This document shows, piece after piece, positions 1 to 10,374 of a stretch of 64,000 bases of DNA. Location of the stretch: contig CAZMMQ010000003.1 of assembly GCA_964567435.1 (NCBI GenBank), forward strand, positions 57,532 through 121,531, written 5' to 3'. Position numbers and translations under genes: made by a program. The stretch comes from RFSX01 sp964567435 (lineage in GTDB: Bacteria; Bacteroidota; Bacteroidia; Chitinophagales; Saprospiraceae). Numbering within the stretch: position 1 is the stretch's first letter; every line of letters starts with the position of its first letter. A model generated the notes under the pieces. That model had not been told where the DNA came from and made no database searches. It was given only the letters and a program-made list of their open reading frames with translations.

Positions 1-470
1 CCATTGAGAAAACGTCCAAAGTGATTGGCGCCTTCAATGACAGATCGGTAACCAGCAATATTAGCCATAGAAGAAAGCACATCCATCTTTTGGGCACGTG
101 ATATTCTAGGAATGGCATCCATAGCAATGGCATTGACGCCTTTCTCGGCAAGGGTTTTTATCAAATCTTCATTCTGTCCTGGCTGGAGGTAACTCAAAGT
201 GACTTGACCCGGAGATAATAGTTCTACTTCCTTCTTCTCAAAAGGGAGGACCTTGAGAATGATGTCGCTTTGATTATATAATTCTGTAGGGGTAGTCGAG
301 ACAGAAGCACCGGCTTCCTTGTAGTCTTCATCTGAAAAATTTGCAGAACTTCCAGCTCCTGTTTCTATCACAACTTCAAATCCTTGCTTAAGTAGCCGCT
401 TTACGGTTTTGGGGGTTGCGGCAACACGATTTTCGTCTTCCACAATTTCTGTTGGAATGCCAACTTTCAT
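1..470 (-). CDS. pntA: NAD(P) transhydrogenase subunit alpha, N-terminal part (cut by window edge)
   Basis: Reading the minus strand from the ATG at 468-470 gives about 156 residues of the NAD(H)-binding alpha subunit of proton-translocating transhydrogenase, which exchanges hydride between NADH and NADP+ in the inner membrane. The protein starts MKVGIPTE and contains MDAIPRISRAQ followed by LSSMANIAGYR, a block typical of PntA that separates it from the related alanine dehydrogenases. The C-terminal part lies outside the window. The 229 bases between its start and the stop of the next gene (471-699) must hold its promoter; I saw no strong match to a consensus there. Confidence 0.85.
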   Translation of the reverse strand, partial: MKVGIPTEIVEDENRVAATPKTVKRLLKQGFEVVIETGAGSSANFSDEDYKEAGASVSTTPTELYNQSDIILKVLPFEKKEVELLSPGQVTLSYLQPGQNEDLIKTLAEKGVNAIAMDAIPRISRAQKMDVLSSMANIAGYRSVIEGANHFGRFLN

Positions 471-699
471 ATCATCTAGATTGGTTCGAGTTAAAGATAC
501 CTTTAATTAACAATAATATTGGAATCAAAGGTTGAGAACGATTTGGATTGATCTGTGAAGGCGGCAGGAGTTACATTAACTTTATTCTAAGCTAAGCTCA
601 AATCATTTGGTGATCTGTATCTCTGAGGATGGAAAAGTCCTAAAACCAAATTGTATAATTTAGTTAAGACTAGGATATACAAAATGTGGCTAGTAGCTG

Positions 700-3600
700 T
701 CATTTTTCGCTGACAAAATACAAATCAAGCATCTCCATATTTTTCGCCTCTACTTTGCCTTTGTAGTCACATTTTAGAATCTCGTGGACATGAGAGTATG
801 TTTGCTTAGAAATGGCCACATCACCGATCTCGCATTTACCTTCTATTCTTGCAGCAATATTGACCGTATCACCCCATATATCATAAGCAAACTTTTTAGA
901 GCCTACGACACCTGCCACTACAGGTCCCGTATGGATTCCAACTCTTGCTTCAAAATATGGTTTATTACTCTTCACTCTTTCTATTTTGAAATCAGAAATT
1001 ATTTTTTGCATCTCAATTGCTGCTCTACATAGCAATAAAGCATGATCTGATCGCTCTATAGGTAAGCCACAGGCACACATATAGGCATCTCCAATAGTTT
1101 TGATTTTTTCTATGTGGTAGGTCTCTGTCACCTTGTCAAACTCTTTAAAATATAGATCTAATAAATCGACTAGATCTCGATAATCTAATTGTTTGCCATG
1201 TTGAGAAAAATTCTTGAAATCCAAGAACATTACAGAGACTTCATCATAGAATTTAGGTTGTGCTTTACCTGTAAGTTTAAGTTCCTCAGCTGTTGATTTT
1301 GGCAAAATGTTCTTGAGTAATCTATCTACGGATTCTTTCTCAGATTTAATCTCAGAAGTTCTCTCTTTTACTTTTTCTTCAAGGTTTTCTATCAACATAG
1401 TATTCTCAATAGAGACCGCCATCTGACTTGAAAGCACTTTCAGCATTTCAACTCTTTCTGATGTGAAGACATCTTTTGTTAAAGAATTTTCCAGATATAG
1501 AACACCGACATGGTTGCCCTTATTTTTAATAGGTAAACAAAAAATAGATTGAGAGTTTGATTTTTCACTATACGGATCATTTGCAAAAAGCGTTCTGCTT
1601 TTATCATCATCCAGAATGAAGGTTTTGGAAGTCTTATCTACAAATCGAATTATTGTTTCTGGCAGCTGATCAAATCCGCTTAGCGCTTGGTCCTCATAGA
1701 CTTCTGTACTCTCATCGAGATAACCTGATGCTACCACCTTGAGTTTGTCTACTCTCAAAATCAAATAAGCTTTTTCTGCTCCAGCATTTTCTATTGCAAT
1801 CAATATCAACTTTCGGATGAGCTTATGATAGTCTGTTTCACCCATTAATACCTCAGAGGATTTCAAGATAGATTCTACATCCAAGGAAGCAAGTGCATTG
1901 CCTGATTCTGAACTCGTCATTTCGATTTTCGGATCATTTGCACTATAGCCTATGTTAAGTTCTGGGTACGACTTCAGCAGTCTTGCAGCAACAGCTTCAG
2001 CGCCACATTTTTTGTATTGTTTGTACGCTTGCTGAAACTGACTCATCTGAAGAGCAGTCTGACCTAGTTGCTTATATAGCTTACCGCTTTCTTCCCAGGA
2101 GATGCCTTCTTCCAGTATAAAATTATTCTTTCTTGATAGATGTATAGCAGATTCAAATGTCTTAAGGGCCTTGCTTATATCTTTGTCAATAAATGCTTGA
2201 TACATCGCCAGGAGTAAATGATACTTATTTTCAAAATTTACTGGACATAACTTGTGGTTTTTTTTGAAATCTTTAATTAATTTTTTGATCTCTTTAAGTA
2301 TTGATGATTTATCACGATTAGGTACAGTTTCATAGTTAATCATCAAAAGCATTGCACTAAACAAACAATCTACCACATGAATATACACCCCTTCATGAGT
2401 CGCTGAATCACCATACTCGTTTTTTTTCAAGAGGTCTTGATAGGCCTCATTGTGATAACCTAACAAATAGTTGAGACGCATTTGGAAGCCATAATGAGTA
2501 TATAGAAAGAGCTTATCATCTTTGTTCAGCTCATCAGTCAGAAAATCAGTGACAGCATAATTCTCACCTTCTAGTTTGCTGTTATTAAATAAAGGATCAT
2601 TTAAGCATCTGATATATTCACAATATACTTTGATATTGCTTACATTATATTTATCATTATATAAGGCTACATCTTTTTCAAATTGTGGTAGAAGTTGCTT
2701 GGCTTCATTAAAATCATTTCCCAGAACACAATAGACAGAAGCGATGATATTTGTGTTGTAAGATACAAACTCAAAATCACCTTTAAATTTACTTAATGAT
2801 AATGATTTAGATAACCCATCTATCGTTTCACCTACATGAGACTCCCACCATTTAATTAATGTGTTCAAACTAAACAAAGAACGATTGAAATATTCCTTAG
2901 TGTTTAATTTTTCAAATATGGCCATAGAGACTTTCCCAAAAGCTATCCCACTTTTTATGTCTTTAGTTGCGATAATTAATCCTGCAGCATAGGATAAAAA
3001 ATTAAAGGAGGCTAATGGACTTATACCATTCTTGATGAAGAAGGCCGTAAATCTCATATTGATAAGCACCCATAAATCTTGATTGGAAAAATAAGCGGCA
3101 GAGCTTGTTGAAAGACCAATATTTGCAAGTTCGATTTTAAATGGATCAGTTAATTCAGGCAAATCAGATAAAGCTAGAATATTCTTCTTTTTATAGGTCA
3201 TGCCCGTCTTAATCGCCTGGATGACAATATCTTTCTTTGTTAGGTTACGTTTTATTTTCACACCTTGCTCAGCTAAGTAGGCTATCCCAATACCTATAGC
3301 TTCTTCGAATTTTCCCTCATTTACATTTTGGTCAACTTTCAATTTTACAAATCGAGCCTCATTTACTTTTGTCAAGTCAGTATCCGTCAATTTGTTTCTG
3401 AATTGCAGATTCTGTTTCTTGTCTTCTATTCTTGATGAGATAGTAAATCCTGTAAGCAACGCATCCTGATATAATTCATTCGCAGAAATTTCACTATTGT
3501 CATCCAGAATAGACAATGCCTTTATTGTATAGTCCATAGCATTTTCGTAATCAACAAGAACCATGGATTTCTTACTGGCCTTAAGATTAGCTATTGCTAT

Positions 3601-5814
3601 GTCTTTCTTATCACTATTGTCTAAAAATAAATCATACCCAGCATTTAGATGAAAGACACCTTGGGTATCAAAATCTTCATTTTCAGACTTTTTCCAATAT
3701 TCAAGAAATTGTTTTGCGATTTTATAATGATTACTCTTTTTTTGTTCCGCACTTTGCATTTCATAGACACCTTGCTGGATTCTATCATGTGCAAATTGAT
3801 AAATAATAGCTTTCTTTACTTTACTCCCTTGCTCCATCGCTCGAGAACTTTTAGCAGTGAGTAATCCCTCTTGCAAAGACTCCTTTAGATTTGCTAAACA
3901 TTCCTTCCTACTCATCCCTGTAATTAATGCAAGGCTATCTACATCAAATTTATTGCCTATGCAGGCTGCCAATTGGAGTAAGTTCTGTTCTTCTTTTTGG
4001 TACTTCCCTATTTTCTTAATGAGTAACTGAACAATATTATCGGTAACAATGGTTTTACCAATTTCATCCAAATCCCAATTCCATTTATTGGCTTCATATT
4101 TTATTAGCTGCTCTGTTTCTAATGCCTCTAATATTTGTTTATAAAAAAATGGATTTCCTTCTGTTCTATCATAGATATAGGCATTCAGTTGATTAACCTC
4201 AATTCCACTTTGCTTAAGGCTATCTTCGAGAATAGTGAGTGTATTATTTGTATCTAAATTATCAAGATGCAATTTGGAAACCGAAGAGTTATTTAATAAT
4301 TCCAACGACCTGTTAAAACTATGACCTGATTCTACTTCCTGATCCCTGTATGCGCAGATGACCATTAGATGCTTGAGCTCTTCTTCTTTAAAGGCCTCAT
4401 TAAGAACTCTTACAGAAGAATTATCAGACCACTGCCAATCGTCTAAAAAGATAATCAGTGGATGTTGTTCATCAGCTGCGCACAACAAAAGAGATTTAAG
4501 TGCATAGTGAAATCGATTCTGAGAGTCGTCAGTATAGTTAAGTTTTTCAGTTTCCATTTCAGGAAACAACCACTTTAGATTGGGAATAAATGCGCCGAGA
4601 TATGGGAGAAGTGAACCCAGTTTTTCGGTCATCAAATTCTTCCAGAAGTTTTGTTTTTCTAAATTTTCAGTGATAATAATTTCTATCAAATTATTAAAGG
4701 CCTGTATCCAACCACTACATGGCATATTCCTATTAACCTGATCAAATTTGCCAGATATATAAATGCCATTGTTAATGATGTTTTTATGCAGCTGAGAAAC
4801 CAGTATTGATTTACCTGTACCTCCACCTCCAGAGATTAAAACATATTGATCTTCACCGTTAACAGCTTTGTTGTAGGCAGATTGAAGAATAGACGCTTCC
4901 GAGTCTCGTCCTACCAATTTTTCAGATACGTGAAGCTGCTTATTCACGTCTGCCAGTCCAAGTGGAAATGACGATATAGATTGACTTTGTTCTAATTCCT
5001 TAATACATCTCTCAAGATCCATAATCAATCCTTCTTCAGACAGATATCTGTCTTCAGTATTCTTGGCTAATAATTTGAGTATAATAGCTGCAATTTGGGG
5101 TGACAATTCCGAGTTATACTCTGTTGGATTATCAGGCAATTTTGCTATGTGACTATGAACAAGCTCTAAGGGATTGTCAGTAATAAAAGGCAACTGTGAA
5201 GCAGCCATTTCATACATTATCACACCCAATGAATAAAAATCTGATCCATAATCAACCATACGATTAATTCGACCGGTCTGCTCTGGAGAGATGTATTCGA
5301 GCATACATTCAACTCTTTCAGGATTACCAAGATATACACTCTTGTACCTGTACAAATTCGAATTTCCAAAGTCAATAATATTAATCTCACCAGAAGCAGG
5401 ATTGAGAATAATATTGCGAGGATTGAGATCCAAATGCAGTACATTAAGTTTATGAATATCTCGAATTTTAGCTACAAGACTTATGACCAATTCCAGAAAC
5501 TGATCATTCTCAAATTGCCATTCAGAAAGATATTTTTTTAAAGTTACACCTTCAAAGAACGGCCTTAGAATGTAAGAATGACCTAAATGTTGGATTTCAT
5601 CAGCCACCTCTGGGTAGGCAAGCTTCGTGATCAATAATTCTCGTTCCGTCTTTTCCTTATGGTCTTGGGCATAGTCTTCTTTATATCTTTTTAAAGTATA
5701 TGATTTTCCATTATGCTTTCCTATCATAACCTGTGCGCTGTTGCCATTATACAGCTCTTTCATTTCTGAGAATGAAAGATAGTCGATGGTAGACATTTTA
5801 TTTACTTTACTCAA
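700..5814 (-). CDS. Multidomain signalling protein: Ser/Thr kinase, AAA ATPase, helical repeats, GAF, class III nucleotide cyclase
   Basis: Up to 1704 residues. Numbering is from a TTG at 5812-5814; an ATG at 5794-5796 (residue 7) is the more likely start. Residues ~15-275 are a protein kinase (Lys42, HLDLNPRN 127-134, DFG 148-150), with Leu and Asn replacing the usual Arg and Lys of the catalytic loop. Residues ~300-600 are a predicted ATPase (Walker A GGGGTGKS 329-336, Walker B LIIFLDD 453-459). A long helical, TPR-like stretch follows. A GAF domain (~1325-1465), a short coiled coil and a class III cyclase end the protein: metal aspartates D1532 and D1576, base-selecting K1572 and D1645, and transition-state R1656. 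The Lys/Asp pair points to ATP rather than GTP, hence cAMP. This kinase/ATPase/GAF/cyclase architecture is known in cyanobacteria and some other bacteria. The TTG overlaps the stop of the carotenoid oxygenase gene, so the two are probably co-transcribed. No membrane segment is seen, so it should be cytoplasmic. Confidence 0.9.
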   Translation of the reverse strand: MSKVNKMSTIDYLSFSEMKELYNGNSAQVMIGKHNGKSYTLKRYKEDYAQDHKEKTERELLITKLAYPEVADEIQHLGHSYILRPFFEGVTLKKYLSEWQFENDQFLELVISLVAKIRDIHKLNVLHLDLNPRNIILNPASGEINIIDFGNSNLYRYKSVYLGNPERVECMLEYISPEQTGRINRMVDYGSDFYSLGVIMYEMAASQLPFITDNPLELVHSHIAKLPDNPTEYNSELSPQIAAIILKLLAKNTEDRYLSEEGLIMDLERCIKELEQSQSISSFPLGLADVNKQLHVSEKLVGRDSEASILQSAYNKAVNGEDQYVLISGGGGTGKSILVSQLHKNIINNGIYISGKFDQVNRNMPCSGWIQAFNNLIEIIITENLEKQNFWKNLMTEKLGSLLPYLGAFIPNLKWLFPEMETEKLNYTDDSQNRFHYALKSLLLCAADEQHPLIIFLDDWQWSDNSSVRVLNEAFKEEELKHLMVICAYRDQEVESGHSFNRSLELLNNSSVSKLHLDNLDTNNTLTILEDSLKQSGIEVNQLNAYIYDRTEGNPFFYKQILEALETEQLIKYEANKWNWDLDEIGKTIVTDNIVQLLIKKIGKYQKEEQNLLQLAACIGNKFDVDSLALITGMSRKECLANLKESLQEGLLTAKSSRAMEQGSKVKKAIIYQFAHDRIQQGVYEMQSAEQKKSNHYKIAKQFLEYWKKSENEDFDTQGVFHLNAGYDLFLDNSDKKDIAIANLKASKKSMVLVDYENAMDYTIKALSILDDNSEISANELYQDALLTGFTISSRIEDKKQNLQFRNKLTDTDLTKVNEARFVKLKVDQNVNEGKFEEAIGIGIAYLAEQGVKIKRNLTKKDIVIQAIKTGMTYKKKNILALSDLPELTDPFKIELANIGLSTSSAAYFSNQDLWVLINMRFTAFFIKNGISPLASFNFLSYAAGLIIATKDIKSGIAFGKVSMAIFEKLNTKEYFNRSLFSLNTLIKWWESHVGETIDGLSKSLSLSKFKGDFEFVSYNTNIIASVYCVLGNDFNEAKQLLPQFEKDVALYNDKYNVSNIKVYCEYIRCLNDPLFNNSKLEGENYAVTDFLTDELNKDDKLFLYTHYGFQMRLNYLLGYHNEAYQDLLKKNEYGDSATHEGVYIHVVDCLFSAMLLMINYETVPNRDKSSILKEIKKLIKDFKKNHKLCPVNFENKYHLLLAMYQAFIDKDISKALKTFESAIHLSRKNNFILEEGISWEESGKLYKQLGQTALQMSQFQQAYKQYKKCGAEAVAARLLKSYPELNIGYSANDPKIEMTSSESGNALASLDVESILKSSEVLMGETDYHKLIRKLILIAIENAGAEKAYLILRVDKLKVVASGYLDESTEVYEDQALSGFDQLPETIIRFVDKTSKTFILDDDKSRTLFANDPYSEKSNSQSIFCLPIKNKGNHVGVLYLENSLTKDVFTSERVEMLKVLSSQMAVSIENTMLIENLEEKVKERTSEIKSEKESVDRLLKNILPKSTAEELKLTGKAQPKFYDEVSVMFLDFKNFSQHGKQLDYRDLVDLLDLYFKEFDKVTETYHIEKIKTIGDAYMCACGLPIERSDHALLLCRAAIEMQKIISDFKIERVKSNKPYFEARVGIHTGPVVAGVVGSKKFAYDIWGDTVNIAARIEGKCEIGDVAISKQTYSHVHEILKCDYKGKVEAKNMEMLDLYFVSEK

Positions 5815-8114
5815 TTAGTGAAATTTGGATAAACATATTGCTCAAAAAAATCTTGGTATTGGCGATGTTCTACTGGATCTAAAAAAGAATCCCTTATAGA
5901 TTGATTAAAGTCATTTTCTATATCAACCATATAACCAGAGTTGATATCTGAGCCCTCTTCCATCCAAGTTATATGCAGTGATGTGCAGAAATTAAAGTCT
6001 GTTCCTCCTAATTTGCATATTGGTCCCTGAGCAATATCCCATGCAGAAAATATCCAAATTTGGCTATCGTAATTTTTGACCCCTTGATCATCTACAAGAA
6101 CTTTAACGGTCACCCATATATAACCATCTTTTTCTAGAGGCCTTGATGCATTAGGTATTTTGCATGGTATAAATTGGATTGACATTGGATAACTTCCCCA
6201 AGGAATCTCATAATGACTTGTAATAGTCATCTGACCTGTATCTATGCTTATGATGCTTTGTGGAATACCACATTCAGTATAAGCCAATATATCCTCTAAT
6301 GATAGTTGTCTATTAGGAACAACTTCATACAGCTCTTTGATATATTTTGTTAGCAATTCTGGTTGAGATCCGAAGCTTACAAAATAGAGTTGCTTGATGG
6401 AATCTACTACCCGAGTCGGTGAAATCATATCTCGATAAGCATAGAGCCCTATGCCCCAAGTATTTGGCCCTACATCAGTTAAAGGTGTCCCGTCTAACTG
6501 GTTAACTGGCGGTAAATTTCCTTCTTGCCTTATTACTTTACATTTCGATGGCTCAAAAGCATTAGTGTTACTGTTAATAACATATTTTCCTATGCTGCTT
6601 ATAGAAAGCTGACCTACTGCATAGTTGCTAATATTGGCAGCATCATAAGGTTCATCTGTAAAATAATTTTTATCATAGACTCTTATCCATTCGGCGAGAC
6701 AAGTAGCATTATTATGAGCTGTATATAAGGTTATCTGATTATTTTCCTCTCCATAGTCTGCTGAAAAATGAACGCATTCCATAGGCACTCCTCCATACGG
6801 ATCATTCGTCAGGCCATCTATAGGAATACCAGTTACCTTCCTGGCAACAACAGTATCATTGGACACAATAAGATCGCTTTTCTTGACCAACCAAACTTGC
6901 GTACTTGGTAAGATGGTCTTGGAGGTTAACAGCCTCAAAAATTCATCTAACTCATGATTACCAGGAAAAGGATTATTTATCAGCAAATCAAAAGAAAACT
7001 TGAAAGAAGAATCCATCAAGACTATATGGTCTCGTGTGACGCTGGTCTGATGCATACATTGATAGATGACTAAAGTCTTACCTTGCTCATCCACCAATTT
7101 CCAAGTCTTCAATTGTCCACTACCATCAAATTTTACCAACAGTACTTCGTCAATAGTCTGAGTTATGCTATTGATTTTTTTTCCTAAGAAACTCTTTGCA
7201 AACTTTTTAAATGCAGCTTTAATTCTTTGAAATAAGCCTCCTCCTGTTTTAGTCTTTGACTCTGCTGCTGACAAAATAAGTGCTTCTATAGACGCTATAG
7301 CCTTTTCTGATGATTTGTGTACCTTAAAATCCCTAGCGATAGTGAGTAATTTTGATTCCAGGCCACTCTTGTCCATTTTAAGCAACTGATAGAGATAAGA
7401 GCGAGACATCTCAGTTTCTGTAGACTTCGAAAAATTTACACCATAAAGAGTTTTATCCAAAGGGTCCCATGATGGATGCGCTGTTGTTTCAAACATAGGA
7501 AAGGGTGCCTGCAAAAATCTTGGCATACCCTGCATCCATTCACTATTATATCCAATAGGAGTAACAAAGTCTAATGAGTCTGGATTTATTTTGATAGGTC
7601 TTCCAGTATCATAGGTGGCTAATAAGGATGGTCCAGAATCATTGTTGAATTGTACAGGTATGATCGCTGTATTGGCATAATTGACTGCACCAAGGAGGAC
7701 TGACATTCTGGATATCCCTGCATTATTGAAGTGAAAATGTGTAAAAGCTGGATTTTGCCGAGCTGGTCCTCCAATTCGTGAGGCCTCATCCGCATAATAT
7801 GATGGCGTTTTTACCAGTTTGGAGGATACTTTTATAGAGGTAGGGTCACTCAGATCAAATCTAAAAATCATTCCATTACCATTCAATACTGGAGATCCAT
7901 ACTCGGGATTAGGCTCCCCATTTATAGTTTTTGGAAATGGATAGCCACCTGAGTTTACTGTTCCACATTGTGTCATCAGATATACAAAACCATATAAATC
8001 TTGAGGAATGGTTCCTTGCAATACCGTGAGTACAGCATTGGAAATCTCATCTCTGTTGCCCTGAAATAAAAAAGGCAATGCCTCATCGGCGTCAACAGGG
8101 TTTTTGTCAATCAT
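5811..8114 (-). CDS. Carotenoid oxygenase (RPE65/CCD) family protein with a large insertion
   Basis: The chosen start is the ATG at 8112-8114 (767 residues); an in-frame GTG at 8168 would add 18. The family cleaves carotenoid or related conjugated double bonds using Fe(II) held by four histidines. Recognisable blocks are GTIPQDLYGFVY near the N terminus, a TAHPSWDP histidine, MHQTSVTRDH, and ECVHFSADYG followed by TAHNNA. A C-terminal histidine (SLHITWM) may be the fourth ligand, but the surrounding motif is not classical. The protein is much longer than the usual 480-550 residues. Part of the excess is an insertion between the first and second histidine blocks containing a basic amphipathic stretch (GLFQRIKAAFKKFAKSFL) that could bind a membrane surface. 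It lies upstream of and abuts the cyclase gene, and is divergent from the YitT gene. The substrate cannot be inferred. Confidence 0.75.
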   Translation of the reverse strand: MIDKNPVDADEALPFLFQGNRDEISNAVLTVLQGTIPQDLYGFVYLMTQCGTVNSGGYPFPKTINGEPNPEYGSPVLNGNGMIFRFDLSDPTSIKVSSKLVKTPSYYADEASRIGGPARQNPAFTHFHFNNAGISRMSVLLGAVNYANTAIIPVQFNNDSGPSLLATYDTGRPIKINPDSLDFVTPIGYNSEWMQGMPRFLQAPFPMFETTAHPSWDPLDKTLYGVNFSKSTETEMSRSYLYQLLKMDKSGLESKLLTIARDFKVHKSSEKAIASIEALILSAAESKTKTGGGLFQRIKAAFKKFAKSFLGKKINSITQTIDEVLLVKFDGSGQLKTWKLVDEQGKTLVIYQCMHQTSVTRDHIVLMDSSFKFSFDLLINNPFPGNHELDEFLRLLTSKTILPSTQVWLVKKSDLIVSNDTVVARKVTGIPIDGLTNDPYGGVPMECVHFSADYGEENNQITLYTAHNNATCLAEWIRVYDKNYFTDEPYDAANISNYAVGQLSISSIGKYVINSNTNAFEPSKCKVIRQEGNLPPVNQLDGTPLTDVGPNTWGIGLYAYRDMISPTRVVDSIKQLYFVSFGSQPELLTKYIKELYEVVPNRQLSLEDILAYTECGIPQSIISIDTGQMTITSHYEIPWGSYPMSIQFIPCKIPNASRPLEKDGYIWVTVKVLVDDQGVKNYDSQIWIFSAWDIAQGPICKLGGTDFNFCTSLHITWMEEGSDINSGYMVDIENDFNQSIRDSFLDPVEHRQYQDFFEQYVYPNFTN

Positions 8115-8187
8115 TATTTTCAAAAAGGGTTGGTTATCCACAAGATAATTATAAAGAATGGTATACACAATTTCTTATCTTTAAGAA

Positions 8188-9066
8188 ATGAAATTTGTTG
8201 AAACCCTAAAACAAACCATAGACTCCAAATCAATCCTCTTAACAGTTCTGGGTGCTTTCTCATTCGTCTTTGGGATTAAAGGATTTCTGCTTCCCGATGG
8301 GTTCCTTGCTGGCGGGATGACAGGTATAGCTCTACTAATAAATCAGCTCTATAATGTCAATTTTATACTAATATTAATAGTCATTAATCTTCCATTTATA
8401 CTTTTCTCCTACTTTAAACTAAGTAAGGCATTTGCATTACAAACAGTCATCTCGTTAGTCATTGTCTCCTTAATATTTTCTCTGTTCCACTTTGAAAGCA
8501 TAACAACAGACCCCAGCTTAGTAAGTGCATTTGGAGGCTTTTTTATGGGGCTTGGATTAGGTTTGGTAATGAGATCAGGTGGAACTATAGATGGCATAGA
8601 CCTTTTTGCCGTCTCCGTAAAAAATAAATTAGGGCTCACTAAATCAGAACTGATCTTAGGAATAAACTCCTTTATTTTTCTAATCATCACATATAATCTA
8701 GGACTAGAAAAAGCACTATATGCTATCTTAACCTATATCGCCGCCCTCAAGATGTCTGACTATGTAGTAGATGGATTTGAAGAATTTGTAGGACTCAGTA
8801 TTATTTCTACCAAACCAGAAGTTCTAAAAAAACATATTGTCAATGAACTAAATAAACCCATCACAGTATATAAAGGTGAAAGAGGTTACTTGCCTGGAAT
8901 GAAGATTGAAAAAAAAGACTGTGATATAATTACAGTTATTATTACAAGACTCGAACTGCACAAAATTCAAGTTGATATATTCGAATTAGACCCTAAAGCA
9001 TTTATGTACATTAATAGCATAAAAACCGTAAAAGGTGGTATTGTCAGTAAAAAGAAAATCTACTAA
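8188..9066 (+). CDS. YitT family (DUF161/DUF2179) membrane protein
   Basis: 292 residues. The N-terminal ~200 residues hold about five to six hydrophobic segments with the family signature GFLLPDGFLAGGMTGIALL. The motif GLGLVMRSGGTIDGIDL follows the fourth segment. The C-terminal ~80 residues form the soluble DUF2179 domain (KPITVYKGERGYLPG then IITVIITRLEL). The role of YitT proteins is not established. Its ATG is 73 bases from the ATG of the divergent carotenoid oxygenase gene, so the two share a compact promoter region. It converges on the xdhC gene; a short palindrome (GTATTA-N5-TAATAC) lies between the two genes. Confidence 0.88.
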   Translation: MKFVETLKQTIDSKSILLTVLGAFSFVFGIKGFLLPDGFLAGGMTGIALLINQLYNVNFILILIVINLPFILFSYFKLSKAFALQTVISLVIVSLIFSLFHFESITTDPSLVSAFGGFFMGLGLGLVMRSGGTIDGIDLFAVSVKNKLGLTKSELILGINSFIFLIITYNLGLEKALYAILTYIAALKMSDYVVDGFEEFVGLSIISTKPEVLKKHIVNELNKPITVYKGERGYLPGMKIEKKDCDIITVIITRLELHKIQVDIFELDPKAFMYINSIKTVKGGIVSKKKIY

Positions 9067-9089
9067 TACAATCGTATTACTAGTTAATA

Positions 9090-10193
9090 CTACACATACC
9101 GCTCATGAATCGTCCCCTCCCGATGTCTGAGCTGATTACCATCACGATTTCTATACACAGACAAGATCTCTGCTATGATAGAGATAGAGATTTCTTCAGG
9201 CGTCTCAGCACCGATATCTAATCCTATAGGACTGTAGAAAAATTGGACCTCTGACAGATGCTCTAAACCTTCTTCTTTTTCCATCTTTTGCATGCGCTTT
9301 TTAGGACCAAGCATACCTACATAAGTAGGCTTCTGAGCCAGAACTTTTCGAAGAATAATTTTATCCCAATTGTAATCATGCGTCATCATAAGCACTGAAG
9401 TATACGCATCTATGACGACCTGCTCATAGTCCTCATACTCATAGACCTGCTTAGCTAATGCATAGGTGTTTTTGTGTATCTTCTTTTTACGACCGACAAT
9501 GTATATCTCCCAGCCTAATTCCTTGACGATACCTATTAGCGCATTCACATCATAGTTGTCACCTATGATAACAAGTTTCATCTCTGGTCGGATAAATTCA
9601 AACAAAAGCTGATGCTTAGCGCCATCTTTATCCTCCATATCAAAAGTGTATGAACGTCGATTGGATGAGGTTGTATCTATATGTTTCTGGAGGTCCTTTT
9701 CTTTTATACCATTGAATGAATGTAAGGCTTTATCCTGCATAGCAATAAAACTGTTACCTAGTTTATCCTGATGAGGGCTATTGAAGGTAGTGACTAAGAC
9801 GACTGGTTCGTTGAGCTCCACTATTTGTTTGAGTTGTTCTATGGGGTTGTTACTGTCAGTTGGGTCTATGGGAATGAGCAAGACTTCTATACGGCCGTTA
9901 CATCCTAGACCGACACCAATCTCGTTTTCGTCATCATCCATTGTATCATAAACTACTGTACTGGGCACTTTACTATATATCGCTTGTTGCGAACGTCTAA
10001 GCGCATCTCCTTCTAAGCAACCACCACTTATTCCACCTATCCATTGGCCATGACTACTTACAAGCATCCTTGCACCGATGCGTCTGTATGAGGATTCTTC
10101 AACTTTAACCACAGTCGCCAATGCAATGCTCTCTTTCTCGAAATCTGTGTTTTCATACCGATTTATAATCTCTCTTATCTCCTTCATATGCAT
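9090..10193 (-). CDS. XdhC/CoxI family molybdenum hydroxylase maturation protein
   Basis: The start taken is ATG 10191-10193 (367 residues); a second ATG lies at 10187 and a GTG at 10223. XdhC proteins bind molybdenum cofactor and help insert its sulfurated form into xanthine dehydrogenase-type enzymes. The N-terminal XdhC domain shows RRIGARMLV then GGISGGCLEGD. The C-terminal half has a Rossmann-like segment (MKLVIIGDNYDVNALIGI) and the family ending block GLDIGAETPEEISISIIAEIL. It is transcribed away from the cox operon and shares its promoter interval. A second XdhC-type protein (coxF) closes that operon, so this cluster has two; this one lacks the YHS tail. Confidence 0.88.
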   Translation of the reverse strand: MHMKEIREIINRYENTDFEKESIALATVVKVEESSYRRIGARMLVSSHGQWIGGISGGCLEGDALRRSQQAIYSKVPSTVVYDTMDDDENEIGVGLGCNGRIEVLLIPIDPTDSNNPIEQLKQIVELNEPVVLVTTFNSPHQDKLGNSFIAMQDKALHSFNGIKEKDLQKHIDTTSSNRRSYTFDMEDKDGAKHQLLFEFIRPEMKLVIIGDNYDVNALIGIVKELGWEIYIVGRKKKIHKNTYALAKQVYEYEDYEQVVIDAYTSVLMMTHDYNWDKIILRKVLAQKPTYVGMLGPKKRMQKMEKEEGLEHLSEVQFFYSPIGLDIGAETPEEISISIIAEILSVYRNRDGNQLRHREGTIHERYV

Positions 10194-10265
10194 ATAAATA
10201 AATGAAAAATTGGGTTTGTTCACCCCTTTTTAGGTTTAAATTTTGAAAAACTTCAGAATAATGAC

Positions 10266-10282
10266 ATTTGTTTTGAACAAAT
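10266..10282. promoter_or_regulatory. Palindrome in the divergent xdhC / cox promoter region
   Basis: A perfect 7-3-7 inverted repeat, ATTTGTT-TTG-AACAAAT, lies 73 bases from the xdhC start and 93 bases from the start of the membrane protein that heads the cox operon. Size and symmetry fit a binding site for a dimeric regulator, for example of the CRP/FNR type, but the sequence is not a classical box of any family I recognise. It is AT-rich, so chance is possible. Confidence 0.35.
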
Positions 10283-10374
10283 AGGATATTGTGGAATTAT
10301 ATATTATTTATCAGGAATAAAAGCATATAATTGCAATCCTGGTCTTTAAAATAAACTCAATCTTCTAAACTAAT

